DNA of 64,000 nucleotides from Pseudaeromonas aegiceratis (GTDB lineage: Bacteria > Pseudomonadota > Gammaproteobacteria > Enterobacterales > Aeromonadaceae). Location of the stretch: positions 3,162,001-3,226,000 of the forward strand of contig NZ_CP158016.1 in assembly GCF_046254905.1 (NCBI RefSeq), given 5' to 3'. Each line of letters begins with the position of its first letter. Position 1 is the stretch's first letter. A model generated the notes under the pieces. That model was not told where the DNA came from. It did not search any database and saw only the letters and a program-made list of their open reading frames with translations. Positions 26,458 through 35,769 of this stretch are shown here, piece by piece. The position numbers and the translations under genes were made by a program.

Positions 26458-28563
26458 CTACTCGGCACAGGTCGGCAGTAGATCGACGGCAATGCCGGGA
26501 TCGTACACATAGATGCAACCGGCAAACAGCGGACCACTTTGATCCGATGGCACCGCCTTGGTCAGCGGGTTCGGCGCTATCGTATAGCCGGTCGGCACAT
26601 TGCTGGTGGTCACGCTCAAGGTGCGGCCCTTTCTCACATTACAGGTGATGGGCCGATAGGAGCTGGAGATGGCCCCACCAAGGGTGCAGTTGGAACCGTT
26701 GGTGAAGCTGGCGGTGATGGTATCAAACGCCTTGTTGTTACCATTGCTATCACACACATCCAGCGCACCATTCTTCAGCTTGTAACAGAACAGCTTGGCG
26801 GAGACGGACACCTCGTCATCCTCAATGGCACTGTCCTTGATGGTGAAGTCCAGTGAGCCCGTCACCTGATTGGCGCTGTCATAGACAGCGACCGGCCATT
26901 CGGCCTTGGCGTCCTGGAAGGGCGAAATCCCGGAGTTGGCCTGATAGGCCACCGCATTCACCTGAATAGACTGCTCGTTGTCACTGGCGTCCTTGGTTTC
27001 CAGCAAGGGCGTGGCATAGCCGCGACGATAGACGCCGTAATAGTCGGCCACATCGCTATCTAGCGTCTTGATGAGGTCGCTGGACACCGTCAAATAGCTG
27101 TCCAGCGACTTGGGTAGCGTCGCCGTGCTGCTGACACTCCAACGGGCCAGCATGGTCATGTTGATGTCGTAGAACGGTACCTTGGTGAGGAAGTTGTCGG
27201 CCGAGGTGTCTACTGTGTCGAGCCAGTCGTCTGACATCAGATCCACGAAGATGCCGCGGGCAATCAGCTGCACGGGGGTACTGCCAGCCGAACGCACCAA
27301 CGCCGTGCTGGTGGCGCCATCGGTGACGGCATTGCTGGCCAGCCAGGTGGGGAAATTCAACACGCTGAAACTGGAACCGAGACCAGAGGGCCAATTCAAG
27401 GTGTTCTTCTGCCAATCCACGTAGCTCTTCACCACGTATTTGACATAGTTCTGATAGCTCTGCTGGTTGGCGGTATCGCTGAGGAAATCGGAGCTGACCA
27501 CCACCAGTTGCAGCAGATTCCAATCCGGCATGGGCTTGTAGTACCCATTGAGCCGCAGCAGGCGACAGGCATCCAGATAGGGGCCGCTGGTCACCGCCGT
27601 CAGGGTGGTACCGGCATACTTGTATTTGGCCGGACTCCGGTTGAGCGGATTGAAGTAATCCGCAAAATCGCTGCCCGTGCTGCTGCCGCCATCGAAATGA
27701 TCCTCACAGCAGATGTCACACAGATCAGACTGTTGATTGCTGTTGGAGGTACCGGTGGCCTTATCCTTATAGTCCCCCTCCTGCCAATACAGCAGGCTGT
27801 CATTGCTGACCGCCAATGGCTTGGCCGGCAGCTGCCGCTGGGCGGTGCCATTGATGGAGCACTCGCAGGAGAGCGTCATAGAGTCGGCCAGCACCTGCTT
27901 GCTGCTCTGCTCGTCATAGGTCACAGTGTCGAACTGCACCTGAATACTGCCACCGCTGTTGGAGACTTTCGGCAGCGGCTTGGTGGTTTCCTGCTTGATG
28001 CCCTGCGCCACGTCGATGGTGATGGCCACCACGTCCGGCGCCACCCCCGGGGTATAGGTTACCTGGGGCGATTCGCCGGAACTCCCCGAGCCGGTCATCA
28101 GCTCCTTGTCTGTGGTCTGCTGGGGCGAAATAATCCCTGCCAGGCTGAGGCTCCGACTCTGCCCCTCCCGATCGGTCCAGGCGACGGTGACGATGACATC
28201 CTTGAACTCCGGCAAGTCGCTGGCGGGTGTGGTGAGGAACTGGTCGGTCACATCCCAGGACAGGGTGAAGGTGGTCAGCCCCAGGGTATGGTCCCCCGCC
28301 GCCAGCTGGCCCCCGGTGTCGTCGCCGATATCCTGATAGGCCACCTTGCCACTGGTGGTGGTCAGGGTGTCGAACACGCGCAGATCCTCCAGTTTGCTCT
28401 GGGCCAACAGGATGGCGCTCTCCCGACTGCCCGCCTCCCCTTCACTTCTGAGGTACAGGTTCTGCAATTTAATCAATGCCGCAGCACTGATCGCAATGAC
28501 CACGAAGGCCACCATGACCTCGATAAGGCCAAATCCCGTTTGCCGGTTCGCCCTGTTCATCAT
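26458..28563 (-). CDS. pilV: PilV-type minor prepilin with large C-terminal domain
   Basis: The 701-residue product begins with a type III prepilin signal: leader MMNRANRQTG, cleavage before FGLIEVMVAFVVIAISAAAL, with Phe+1 and Glu+5. The next 120 residues look like a PilV minor pilin. Residues about 165-701 are an added extracellular region rich in Ser, Thr and Asp with 12 cysteines, including SCEC, CDICC and paired cysteines near the end. PilV proteins are usually 150-200 residues. No pilY1 gene is present, so this may be the tip adhesin or capping subunit. It is last gene of fimT-pilW-pilX-pilV. The PilV name rests on the N-terminus and operon position. Confidence 0.8.
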   Translation of the reverse strand: MMNRANRQTGFGLIEVMVAFVVIAISAAALIKLQNLYLRSEGEAGSRESAILLAQSKLEDLRVFDTLTTTSGKVAYQDIGDDTGGQLAAGDHTLGLTTFTLSWDVTDQFLTTPASDLPEFKDVIVTVAWTDREGQSRSLSLAGIISPQQTTDKELMTGSGSSGESPQVTYTPGVAPDVVAITIDVAQGIKQETTKPLPKVSNSGGSIQVQFDTVTYDEQSSKQVLADSMTLSCECSINGTAQRQLPAKPLAVSNDSLLYWQEGDYKDKATGTSNSNQQSDLCDICCEDHFDGGSSTGSDFADYFNPLNRSPAKYKYAGTTLTAVTSGPYLDACRLLRLNGYYKPMPDWNLLQLVVVSSDFLSDTANQQSYQNYVKYVVKSYVDWQKNTLNWPSGLGSSFSVLNFPTWLASNAVTDGATSTALVRSAGSTPVQLIARGIFVDLMSDDWLDTVDTSADNFLTKVPFYDINMTMLARWSVSSTATLPKSLDSYLTVSSDLIKTLDSDVADYYGVYRRGYATPLLETKDASDNEQSIQVNAVAYQANSGISPFQDAKAEWPVAVYDSANQVTGSLDFTIKDSAIEDDEVSVSAKLFCYKLKNGALDVCDSNGNNKAFDTITASFTNGSNCTLGGAISSSYRPITCNVRKGRTLSVTTSNVPTGYTIAPNPLTKAVPSDQSGPLFAGCIYVYDPGIAVDLLPTCAE

Positions 28564-28572
28564 CGATTCCTC

Positions 28573-29697
28573 TTAATCCCAGTCTCGCCAGCTGCCGGGC
28601 ACTCTGGCCACGTAGGAGAACTCTTTACCGTCTTGAATGTTCTGCAGGGTCTCGGCGTCATAGACCGCATTGTAGGTCCCGTTGGCCGTCCCCAGTTTGT
28701 GATTGGAGATGAGGGCCCCGTACACGGTGGCACCGCCATTGAGTTTGACGTCATAGGTGGTGGCATCGTCCGGCAGCTTGTCGTAGGTGAAGATCATGCC
28801 GTAGATTTCGCTGTTGGCGTTGATGGTGAGATCGCCGTTGCGCACCAGCACCACCACCGGATTTTCCCGGCTGCCCATGCTGCCACCGGAGCAATCCCCA
28901 TCCACGATGTAAAAGCCGGACGAGCTGCTGGTCAGGGAGGAGCAACTGGTTAAGGGGACGCGGCCCAGTTTGGCCAACCGCTCCTCGAGCTGCTCCATCC
29001 CCTCATCGGTATCCGGCACCCCGAACACATACTTGAGCAGGTCGGACGGGAAGTTCACCGTATCGTTGTCCAGAATGTCCGCTTGTTTGTCCCCCGCCGA
29101 ACTATAGGGATCGCTGCTGCAGTTGCCGTCATAGTATTCCTGCAGGCCACAGGTATTGCCGGAGCCCGTGGTGAGATCCACGTTACCATTGGTCCAGATG
29201 GACAGAGGCACACCGCTGCCCCCGCCATTGGGATTGGCCCCCACGTTGAAGTTACCGCCGACCGCCATGCCCGCCGCCACCGTCAGGGGCGCATCCGGGG
29301 TGCCGGCCACCACGTCGCTGATCACCACCTGCTGATGCAGTATCACCTGGCCTTCGCCATCCTCACTGCGTCCCACCGAGCGCAGGCTCAGCAGCGGCAA
29401 TTGACCTATGCCGACCGGGATCTGCTGATCGGCGCCAAAGGTCACCTCGTAGAAGGAACCGCTGCTGCGACTCAAGGGGCCGCGAAACGTCAGGTCGGCC
29501 CCCACCCGGGCCATGGCTTCATCCAGCCCGGCCTGTGCGGATGCCATGGCGGCACGATAACGCATCTCGTTGGCCGCCACCCGCTGCTCGCTCATCAGTA
29601 TTTTGCCGGTCATCAGGCTCAAGACGGTGACCAGTACCACCACGATCAGGGTGATGGTCAGGGTGGTAAAACCGGCGGCGGGTCTAGAACTGATCAT
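28573..29697 (-). CDS. pilX: PilX-like minor pilus assembly protein
   Basis: The 374-residue product has a short leader ending RPAAG, then FTTLTITLIVVVLVTVLSLM as the hydrophobic helix. Position +5 is Thr, not Glu, as is common in PilX and GspK proteins that cap pilus tips. The conserved RYRAAMASAQAGLDEA follows. The globular part is longer than P. aeruginosa PilX (about 195) and holds a C-terminal beta-rich region with NPVVVLVRNGDLTINANSEI, which resembles PilX C-terminal domains in Vibrio-like clusters. The start overlaps the pilW stop by 14 bp. Confidence 0.8.
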   Translation of the reverse strand: MISSRPAAGFTTLTITLIVVVLVTVLSLMTGKILMSEQRVAANEMRYRAAMASAQAGLDEAMARVGADLTFRGPLSRSSGSFYEVTFGADQQIPVGIGQLPLLSLRSVGRSEDGEGQVILHQQVVISDVVAGTPDAPLTVAAGMAVGGNFNVGANPNGGGSGVPLSIWTNGNVDLTTGSGNTCGLQEYYDGNCSSDPYSSAGDKQADILDNDTVNFPSDLLKYVFGVPDTDEGMEQLEERLAKLGRVPLTSCSSLTSSSSGFYIVDGDCSGGSMGSRENPVVVLVRNGDLTINANSEIYGMIFTYDKLPDDATTYDVKLNGGATVYGALISNHKLGTANGTYNAVYDAETLQNIQDGKEFSYVARVPGSWRDWD

Positions 29698-30409
29698 TGC
29701 GCAACCTCACTCGACGCTGAAGCTCCAGCTGTAACTGACTGTTCTGTTTATGCTGCCCCGTGATGGTCAACACCAGGGTGCGCTGCCCGGTGTCGGTGGC
29801 GCCACTGGCCGGATCCAGCAAAAAGGTCAGGCCGGTGATCTGGGTCGAGCTGATGCCCCCCGCCAGCGCTAGCCAACCGCTAGTGGCAGTACAGCTCTGA
29901 TCCGCCGCCGTATCCCAACTGTTGAACTCCACTTCATTCTGCGACGCGTTGTAACGATAGCCCATGATCTCGGCCGTACCGGCAATGGTGCCGTTCTGAT
30001 CTGCGTCATAGGAGATCAACACGCAATCGTATAAGGGCGCCGCGACGGACAGCCGCTGCAGATCCCGGGGCGTGGAGGACATGTCACCGCTGGCATCCAG
30101 GGTGAAGGCGCTGAACATGGCGCTGCGATCTAGGGTAGTGACATTGCCACTGGCATCGATGGGGTCGCCGTCACTATTGCGTGCCAGGATCTGGGCCGCA
30201 TCCCCCTTGAAGCCGGCGCGCTGTATATCCCGCGCCACGATATTGAGCGTGGCCTGCAAGTCCTGGTTGAGCATGGAGAGCTGCACCGAGGTGGAGTTGG
30301 CCCGGATCACGGCGGCATACAGGGCGGTGACGGCCGCGGCCACCAGAAGACCCGCCACCAGGGCCACCAGCATCTCCACCAGGGAGAAGCCCTTGTTGCT
30401 TACGAGCAT
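29684..30409 (-). CDS. pilW: PilW-type minor prepilin
   Basis: The 241-residue product starts at the ATG at 30409, giving the leader MLVSNKG before FSLVEMLVALVAGLLVAAAV with Phe+1 and Glu+5. It has conserved LNQDLQATLNIVARDIQRAGF, typical of PilW/GspJ-like minor pilins, and two cysteines. The upstream in-frame start would give an unusually long leader. The start overlaps the fimT stop by 10 bp, indicating translational coupling. It is probably part of the pilus priming/tip complex with FimT, PilV and PilX. Confidence 0.87.
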   Translation of the reverse strand: MLVSNKGFSLVEMLVALVAGLLVAAAVTALYAAVIRANSTSVQLSMLNQDLQATLNIVARDIQRAGFKGDAAQILARNSDGDPIDASGNVTTLDRSAMFSAFTLDASGDMSSTPRDLQRLSVAAPLYDCVLISYDADQNGTIAGTAEIMGYRYNASQNEVEFNSWDTAADQSCTATSGWLALAGGISSTQITGLTFLLDPASGATDTGQRTLVLTITGQHKQNSQLQLELQRRVRLRNDQF

Positions 30410-30933
30410 GCATCCACCCCCGTCAGATAGGTACCTGGGGGCGTACACAGATAGACCCGTCCAAGTTTGTTCGTGGTGACCTTGATTTCCTTGCTGCCCA
30501 ACGACAGGAGGATAGACCCATCGAGCATGGTGCCGCGCAGGGATCCCATGAGCAGGGCGTCATCGGGGTAGCCGATATTACTCATCTGCACCCCGGAATA
30601 GCTGGCCGCATCGCCCCCCCGGGTCTGACCATCACCATCGATGTCACAGGTGGCGGAGCAGCTATCACAGGTCGCGGCATCCAGATCCGTGATGCGGTAA
30701 CACCAACTGCTGCCGCCAAAGAACAGCACCTTGACGTCCTCATTGTGGCGTTTGGTGGACTCGGAGCGAGCCAGCAGGACACCGCCATACAGGTCACGGC
30801 CGGCGGAAGAGAGGGTATTGTCCTCGCGGAACTGAACATAGCTGGGAATGCCGACGGTGAGCAGGATGGCCAGCACCATGATGGCCACCATCAGCTCCAA
30901 CAGGCTAAATCCCTGCCACCTCATGTAAAACAT
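30400..30933 (-). CDS. fimT: FimT/FimU-type minor prepilin (GspH family)
   Basis: The 177-residue product has leader MFYMRWQG and mature FSLLELMVAIMVLAILLTVG with Glu+5, followed by PSYVQFREDNTLSSAGRDLY and LLARSESTKRH, the GspH/FimT core. The C-terminal half contains a cysteine cluster (CDSC, TCD) and ends in C. FimT proteins can bind DNA during natural transformation; whether this one does is unknown. The ATG at 30933 follows AAGGAG. It is first gene of the four-gene minor-pilin operon and divergent from pilE. Confidence 0.88.
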   Translation of the reverse strand: MFYMRWQGFSLLELMVAIMVLAILLTVGIPSYVQFREDNTLSSAGRDLYGGVLLARSESTKRHNEDVKVLFFGGSSWCYRITDLDAATCDSCSATCDIDGDGQTRGGDAASYSGVQMSNIGYPDDALLMGSLRGTMLDGSILLSLGSKEIKVTTNKLGRVYLCTPPGTYLTGVDACS

Positions 30934-31024
30934 GAACGCTCCTTGGCAAAAAAATATTAAAAAACAGATCCATTCCGTTTAGTTTAGCCTTATAACATGG
31001 CCACCAGAAAATTAGGATTTGGTT

Positions 31025-31405
31025 ATGCAGAATTACTCGAAAGGCGTCACGTTGTTAGAAGTCATGATAGTCATCATCATCGTCGCCATCCTGGCTGCCA
31101 TCGCCTATCCCAGTTATCTCAACTACCTGACCAAATCCCGTCGCGCCGAGGCGATACGAGGGCTGTTGTCGGCCCAGCTCAAGCAGGAGGAGTGGCGGGT
31201 CAGCCACGCCAGCTACAGTAGCAGCATCACTGACCTGGGCAATCCGACCAGCGATTATTACACCTTCAGTGTCTCTGCTTCCGGCAGCACCTATGAGTTG
31301 AAAGCCACCCCCAAGAGCGGCACCCCCCAGGCCAACGACTCGGGTTGCAACCCCATCACCATCAATCAACAAGATCTGCGGCAACCCACTGCCTGCTGGA
31401 ATTAA
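31025..31405 (+). CDS. pilE: PilE-type minor prepilin
   Basis: The 126-residue product starts at the ATG at 31025 with AGGA at 7-nt spacing, favoured over an upstream TTG. The leader MQNYSKG precedes VTLLEVMIVIIIVAILAAIA, with Val at +1 and Glu at +5. PSYLNYLTKSRRAEAIRGLL is the conserved PilE core. The globular part is short and ends with a cysteine pair (SGCNP and TACWN) forming the D-region. It is monocistronic, divergent from fimT, and followed by a strong terminator. A TATAAC box at 30991 may be its -10. Confidence 0.88.
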   Translation: MQNYSKGVTLLEVMIVIIIVAILAAIAYPSYLNYLTKSRRAEAIRGLLSAQLKQEEWRVSHASYSSSITDLGNPTSDYYTFSVSASGSTYELKATPKSGTPQANDSGCNPITINQQDLRQPTACWN

Positions 31406-31431
31406 GAGAAGCCCGCCAAACGGCTGACTTA

Positions 31432-31466
31432 AAACAAAGGGCCCCGCAATGCGGGGCCCTTTGTTT
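31432..31466. terminator. Bidirectional terminator between pilE and ispH
   Basis: A 16-bp perfect stem (31432-31447 with 31451-31466) has A-rich and T-rich flanks, so it works for both convergent transcripts. Confidence 0.9.
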
Positions 31467-31481
31467 GTCGCTTTATGCGTC

Positions 31482-32420
31482 TTATGCGTCCAGGCGCAGC
31501 TCCAGTGGCACCTCGAAGACCATGTCCTCTTCCGGGCCCTGAAATTCGCTTACCGTCTCGGCACCCAGCGCCTGCAACCGAGCCACCACGGCCTGCACCA
31601 GCACCTCGGGCGCCGATGCCCCGGCGGTAATGCCCACGGTATTCACCCCGGCCAGCCAACCTGGCTCCACCTGGGCCGCATCATCGATCAGATACGCCTT
31701 GGCGCCCATCCGCTCGGCCAGCTCCCGCAAGCGATTGGAGTTGGAAGAGTTACGCGACCCCACCACCAGCACCAGTTCCGCCTCGGCGGCCAGGGCCCGC
31801 ACCGCATCCTGACGGTTTTGGGTGGCGTAGCAGATATCGTCCTTGCGCGGCCCCTGGATCTTGGGGAACTTCTGCTGCAGGGCGTCGATGACCTCCCGGG
31901 TTTCATCCACGCTCAGGGTGGTCTGGGTGACAAACTGCACCCGCGCGGGATCCTGGATCGCCAGTTCCCCCACCTGCAGCGCATCCTCCACCAGATACAT
32001 GCCGGCCCCGTCATTCTCGTACTGACCCAGGGTACCCTCCACCTCCGGATGGCCCTGGTGGCCTATCATGATCACCTCATCGCCCTTGCGGCTGGCGCGA
32101 TGCACCTCCATATGCACCTTGGTCACCAGGGGGCAGGTGGCATCAAACACCTTGAGGCCACGGCGCTTGGCCTCATCCCGCACCGCCTTGGACACACCAT
32201 GGGCGGAGAAGATGACGATCTGGTCATCCGGCACCTCGTCCAGCTCTTCGACGAAGATAGCACCGGCTTGCTTCAGGGTTTCCACCACGTACTTGTTGTG
32301 CACCACCTCATGGCGCACATAGATGGGTGCGCCGAACTTGGCCAGAGCGTTCTCCACTATGCTGATGGCGCGATCCACGCCGGCACAGAAGCCTCTGGGG
32401 TTGGCCAGTATCACTCTCAT
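31482..32420 (-). CDS. ispH: 4-hydroxy-3-methylbut-2-enyl diphosphate reductase
   Basis: The last enzyme of the MEP isoprenoid pathway, reducing HMBPP to IPP and DMAPP with an Fe-S cluster. The 312 residues start MRVILANPRGFCAGVDRAIS. The three cluster cysteines are in GFCAG (Cys12), FDATCPLV and DICYATQNR, and the substrate-binding TQTTLSVDET and NSSNSNRL motifs are present. The ATG at 32420 overlaps the lspA stop as ATGA; the longer open frame upstream is lspA read in another frame. It is last gene of ribF-ileS-lspA-ispH. Confidence 0.97.
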   Translation of the reverse strand: MRVILANPRGFCAGVDRAISIVENALAKFGAPIYVRHEVVHNKYVVETLKQAGAIFVEELDEVPDDQIVIFSAHGVSKAVRDEAKRRGLKVFDATCPLVTKVHMEVHRASRKGDEVIMIGHQGHPEVEGTLGQYENDGAGMYLVEDALQVGELAIQDPARVQFVTQTTLSVDETREVIDALQQKFPKIQGPRKDDICYATQNRQDAVRALAAEAELVLVVGSRNSSNSNRLRELAERMGAKAYLIDDAAQVEPGWLAGVNTVGITAGASAPEVLVQAVVARLQALGAETVSEFQGPEEDMVFEVPLELRLDA

Positions 32421-32929
32421 GACGGCTTGTCTCCTGCGGGGGGGGAGCGGCGCAGCAGCAGCCCCTCCAGCACTATCATGACGGCACCGACGCAGATGGC
32501 GCTGTCCGCCAGGTTGAAGGCCGGGTAGTGCCACTGCCCCACGTGAAAATCGATGAAGTCCACCACATGGCCATAGGCCAGTCGGTCGATGAGATTACCC
32601 AGGGCACCGCCGATGATCAGGCAATAGGCGATGGGTGACCAGCGCGCGGCGGCCGGCAGCTTGCGCAGCCAGACCAGCAGGACGGCGCTCACCCCCAGGG
32701 CAAACAGGGTGAAGAACCAGCGCTGCCAGCCCGGTTGGTTCGCCAGGAAGCTGAACGCCGCCCCCTTGTTGTAGACGTGCACCAGGTTGAAATAGGGCAC
32801 CAGGGACTGCCCCGGATAACCGAAGGGCAACCACTGCAGCACCGCCAGCTTGCTCAGCTGATCCAGCAGGATCACCAGGGCGGCCAGCCACAGCCAGCGC
32901 AGCCCGGTTTGTTTGAATAGGCTCATCAT
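32417..32929 (-). CDS. lspA: Lipoprotein signal peptidase
   Basis: A 170-residue aspartyl protease of the inner membrane that removes the signal peptide from diacylglyceryl-prolipoproteins, after Lgt. It has four helices and the catalytic aspartates in GNLIDRLAYGHVVDF and FNLADSAI; VYNKGAAFS is also conserved. The start lies inside TGATGATGA, overlapping the ileS stop; a second ATG follows immediately. fkpB, which usually separates lspA and ispH in enterics, is absent. Confidence 0.96.
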   Translation of the reverse strand: MMSLFKQTGLRWLWLAALVILLDQLSKLAVLQWLPFGYPGQSLVPYFNLVHVYNKGAAFSFLANQPGWQRWFFTLFALGVSAVLLVWLRKLPAAARWSPIAYCLIIGGALGNLIDRLAYGHVVDFIDFHVGQWHYPAFNLADSAICVGAVMIVLEGLLLRRSPPAGDKPS

Positions 32930-35754
32930 CAGGCGAACTTACGCACCTCGCCCTCGCCAGCCACGTTGCTGACGCAGCGACCGCAGATTCCCTCGTGACC
33001 GGCATGGGTACCCACATCGGCCACGTGCTGCCAGCAGCGCTCGCACTTGGCGGCAGACGAGGCCGCCACCAGCACGGACAGACCGGCCAGCTCGGTGGCC
33101 ATGGCCTCGGCCGGAGCCGCCTCCCGGCTCACCTCGGCCTTGGAGGTCAAGAGCACGAAGCGCAGCTCCTCTCCCAGGGCCGCCAGCTTGTCGGCCAGTT
33201 CGGCCGAGGCGAACAGGGTAACCTCAGCCTGCAGGGAACCACCGATGCGCTTGTCGTTACGGGCGGCCTCCAGGGCCTTGTTCACCTCGGCCCGCACATC
33301 CAGCAGCTCGGCCCAGAAGGCATCGTCCATGGACTCGCCAGCTGCGAGACCGAACAGGCCGGCATACCACTCCTGGGTGAAGACGAACTTGTCCCGCTCG
33401 CCGGGCAGCAGGGCCCAGATCTCGTCGGCGGTGAAGCTCATGATGGGCGCCATCCAGCGCACCATGGCCTCCACTATGTGGAACAACGCGGTCTGGCAGG
33501 AGCGACGGGCCAGGCTGTCGGCCTTGGCGGTGTACTGCCGGTCCTTGATGATATCCAGGTAGAAGGAACCCATCTCCACCGAGCAGAACTGCATCAGCTT
33601 CTGGGTCACCTGGTGGAAGTTGTATTCATCATAGGCCAGGGCGATCTCGTCCTGTACCGCCTTGGCCCGGCCCACGGCCCAGCGATCCAGCACCACCATC
33701 TCCTCCGGCGACACCATGTCGGTGGCCGGATTGAAACCGTTGAGGTTGGCCAGCAGGAAGCGGGCTGTGTTGCGGATGCGACGATAGGCATCGGCGGCGC
33801 GCTTCAAGATCTCGTCTGAGACCGTCATCTCGCCGCTGTAGTCGGTGGAGGCCACCCACAGGCGCAGGATGTCGGCGCCCAGCTTGTTCATCACCTCTTG
33901 CGGACTCACCACGTTGCCGATGGACTTGGACATCTTGCGACCCTGACCATCCACGGTGAAACCGTGGGTCAGCACCTGGCGGTAGGGGGCGTGATCCTTC
34001 ATGGCCACGCCGATCATCAGGGAGGACATGAACCAGCCACGGTGCTGGTCGGAACCCTCCAGATACATGTCCGCCGGCTGACCGTTGAACTCGGGCCGCA
34101 CATCCACCACGGAGGCGTGGGTGGAGCCGGAGTCGAACCAGACGTCCAGGGTGTCCGGCACCTTGTCGTACTGGACGGCGTCCTCGCCCAGCAGCTCAGC
34201 CGGATCCAGATCCCACCAGGCCTGGATGCCCTTGGCTTCCACCCGCTTGGCCACGGCTTCCATCAGCTCGGCCGAACGGGGATGCAGCTGCTGGGTCTCC
34301 TTGTGCACGAACAGGGCGATGGGCACGCCCCAGGTGCGCTGCCGGGAGATACACCAGTCGGGGCGATTCTCCACCATGGCCTCGATGCGGTTCTGGCCCC
34401 AGTCCGGGATCCACTGCACCCGCTTGATCTCACCCAGCGCCTTCTGGCGCAGGCCGGCCTGCTCCATGCTGATGAACCACTGCGGCGTGGCACGGAAGAT
34501 GATCGGTGTCTTGTGACGCCAGCAGTGCGGATAGGAGTGACGGATGGCTTCCTGATGCAGCAGGGCGCCGGTCTCTTGCAGCACCGCCACCACGGAGGCG
34601 TTGGCCTTGAACACGTGCTGGCCGGCAAAGCGCGGGGTATCCGGCAGATAGACACCGTTGCCCCCCACCGGGTTGGCCACTTCCAGGCCATATTTTTGGC
34701 CCACCACGAAGTCTTCCTGACCGTGGCCCGGTGCGGTATGCACGGCACCGGTACCGGAGTCGGTGGTGACGTGATCACCCAGCACCACGGGCACATCAAA
34801 GGGATAGAAGGGGTGAGCGAAGCGCTGCAGCTCAAGGGCCGCGCCCTTGCAGTAACCCAGGTTGTGGTACTGGCTGATGCCGGCTCTGTCCATCACATCC
34901 TTCACCAGGGCCTCGGCCAGGATCAGCCGCTCGGGCTGGTCACCGTCCACCTGCACCAGGGCGTAATCCAGCTCGGCATGCAAAGCCACGGCGCGGTTGG
35001 CCGGCAGGGTCCAGGGGGTGGTGGTCCAGATCACGACGGAGACTGGGCCATGGCCCAGATGGTCGGCAGCACAGTCGAAGCGGCCCACCACAGCAGCCTC
35101 GTCCACCGCCTTGAAGCGCACGTCGATGGCCGGCGAGGTCTTGTCCTGGTATTCCACTTCCGCCTCCGCCAGGGCGGAGCCACAGTCGGTACACCAGTGC
35201 ACCGGCTTGGACCCCTTGTGCAGGTGGCCCTTGTCGATGATCTTGCCCAGGGCCCGGATGATGTTGGCCTCGGTATTAAAATCCATGGTCAGGTAGGGCC
35301 GCTCCCAGTCCCCCAGCACCCCCAGGCGGACGAAATCGGCCTTCTGGGACTCAATTTGGGTCTTGGCGTACTTGCGGCACTCTTCGCGGAACTGGGCGGC
35401 GGAGACCTTCTCCCCCGGCTTGCCCACCATGCCTTCCACCTTCAGCTCGATGGGCAGGCCATGGCAGTCCCAACCCGGCACGTAGGGGGCATCGTAGCCC
35501 GCCAGGCTCTTGGACTTGACGATGATGTCCTTGAGGATCTTGTTGACCGCGTGACCGATGTGAATGCTGCCGTTGGCGTAGGGGGGGCCATCGTGCAGGA
35601 TAAAAGACTTCTTGCCCCGCTTGGCCTGGCGAATCGCACCGTACAGATCTTGGTCGTACCAGGCCTTCAGCATGCCCGGCTCACGTTTGGCCAGGTCGCC
35701 GCGCATCGGAAAAGAGGTTTCCGGCAGGTTCAGGGTGTGTTTGTAGTCGCTCAT
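32929..35754 (-). CDS. ileS: Isoleucyl-tRNA synthetase
   Basis: A class I synthetase with editing domain, 941 residues (E. coli 938). HIGH is at 65-68 in PPYANGSIHIGHAVNK, and KMSKS is at 607-611 in GRKMSKSIGNV. The C-terminal zinc finger uses Cys904, Cys907, Cys924 and Cys927. This is the bacterial-type mupirocin-sensitive architecture. It starts 15 nt after ribF and overlaps lspA, so it belongs to the ribF-ileS-lspA-ispH operon. Confidence 0.98.
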   Translation of the reverse strand: MSDYKHTLNLPETSFPMRGDLAKREPGMLKAWYDQDLYGAIRQAKRGKKSFILHDGPPYANGSIHIGHAVNKILKDIIVKSKSLAGYDAPYVPGWDCHGLPIELKVEGMVGKPGEKVSAAQFREECRKYAKTQIESQKADFVRLGVLGDWERPYLTMDFNTEANIIRALGKIIDKGHLHKGSKPVHWCTDCGSALAEAEVEYQDKTSPAIDVRFKAVDEAAVVGRFDCAADHLGHGPVSVVIWTTTPWTLPANRAVALHAELDYALVQVDGDQPERLILAEALVKDVMDRAGISQYHNLGYCKGAALELQRFAHPFYPFDVPVVLGDHVTTDSGTGAVHTAPGHGQEDFVVGQKYGLEVANPVGGNGVYLPDTPRFAGQHVFKANASVVAVLQETGALLHQEAIRHSYPHCWRHKTPIIFRATPQWFISMEQAGLRQKALGEIKRVQWIPDWGQNRIEAMVENRPDWCISRQRTWGVPIALFVHKETQQLHPRSAELMEAVAKRVEAKGIQAWWDLDPAELLGEDAVQYDKVPDTLDVWFDSGSTHASVVDVRPEFNGQPADMYLEGSDQHRGWFMSSLMIGVAMKDHAPYRQVLTHGFTVDGQGRKMSKSIGNVVSPQEVMNKLGADILRLWVASTDYSGEMTVSDEILKRAADAYRRIRNTARFLLANLNGFNPATDMVSPEEMVVLDRWAVGRAKAVQDEIALAYDEYNFHQVTQKLMQFCSVEMGSFYLDIIKDRQYTAKADSLARRSCQTALFHIVEAMVRWMAPIMSFTADEIWALLPGERDKFVFTQEWYAGLFGLAAGESMDDAFWAELLDVRAEVNKALEAARNDKRIGGSLQAEVTLFASAELADKLAALGEELRFVLLTSKAEVSREAAPAEAMATELAGLSVLVAASSAAKCERCWQHVADVGTHAGHEGICGRCVSNVAGEGEVRKFA

Positions 35755-35769
35755 CGGTCCTTGGTTCCG

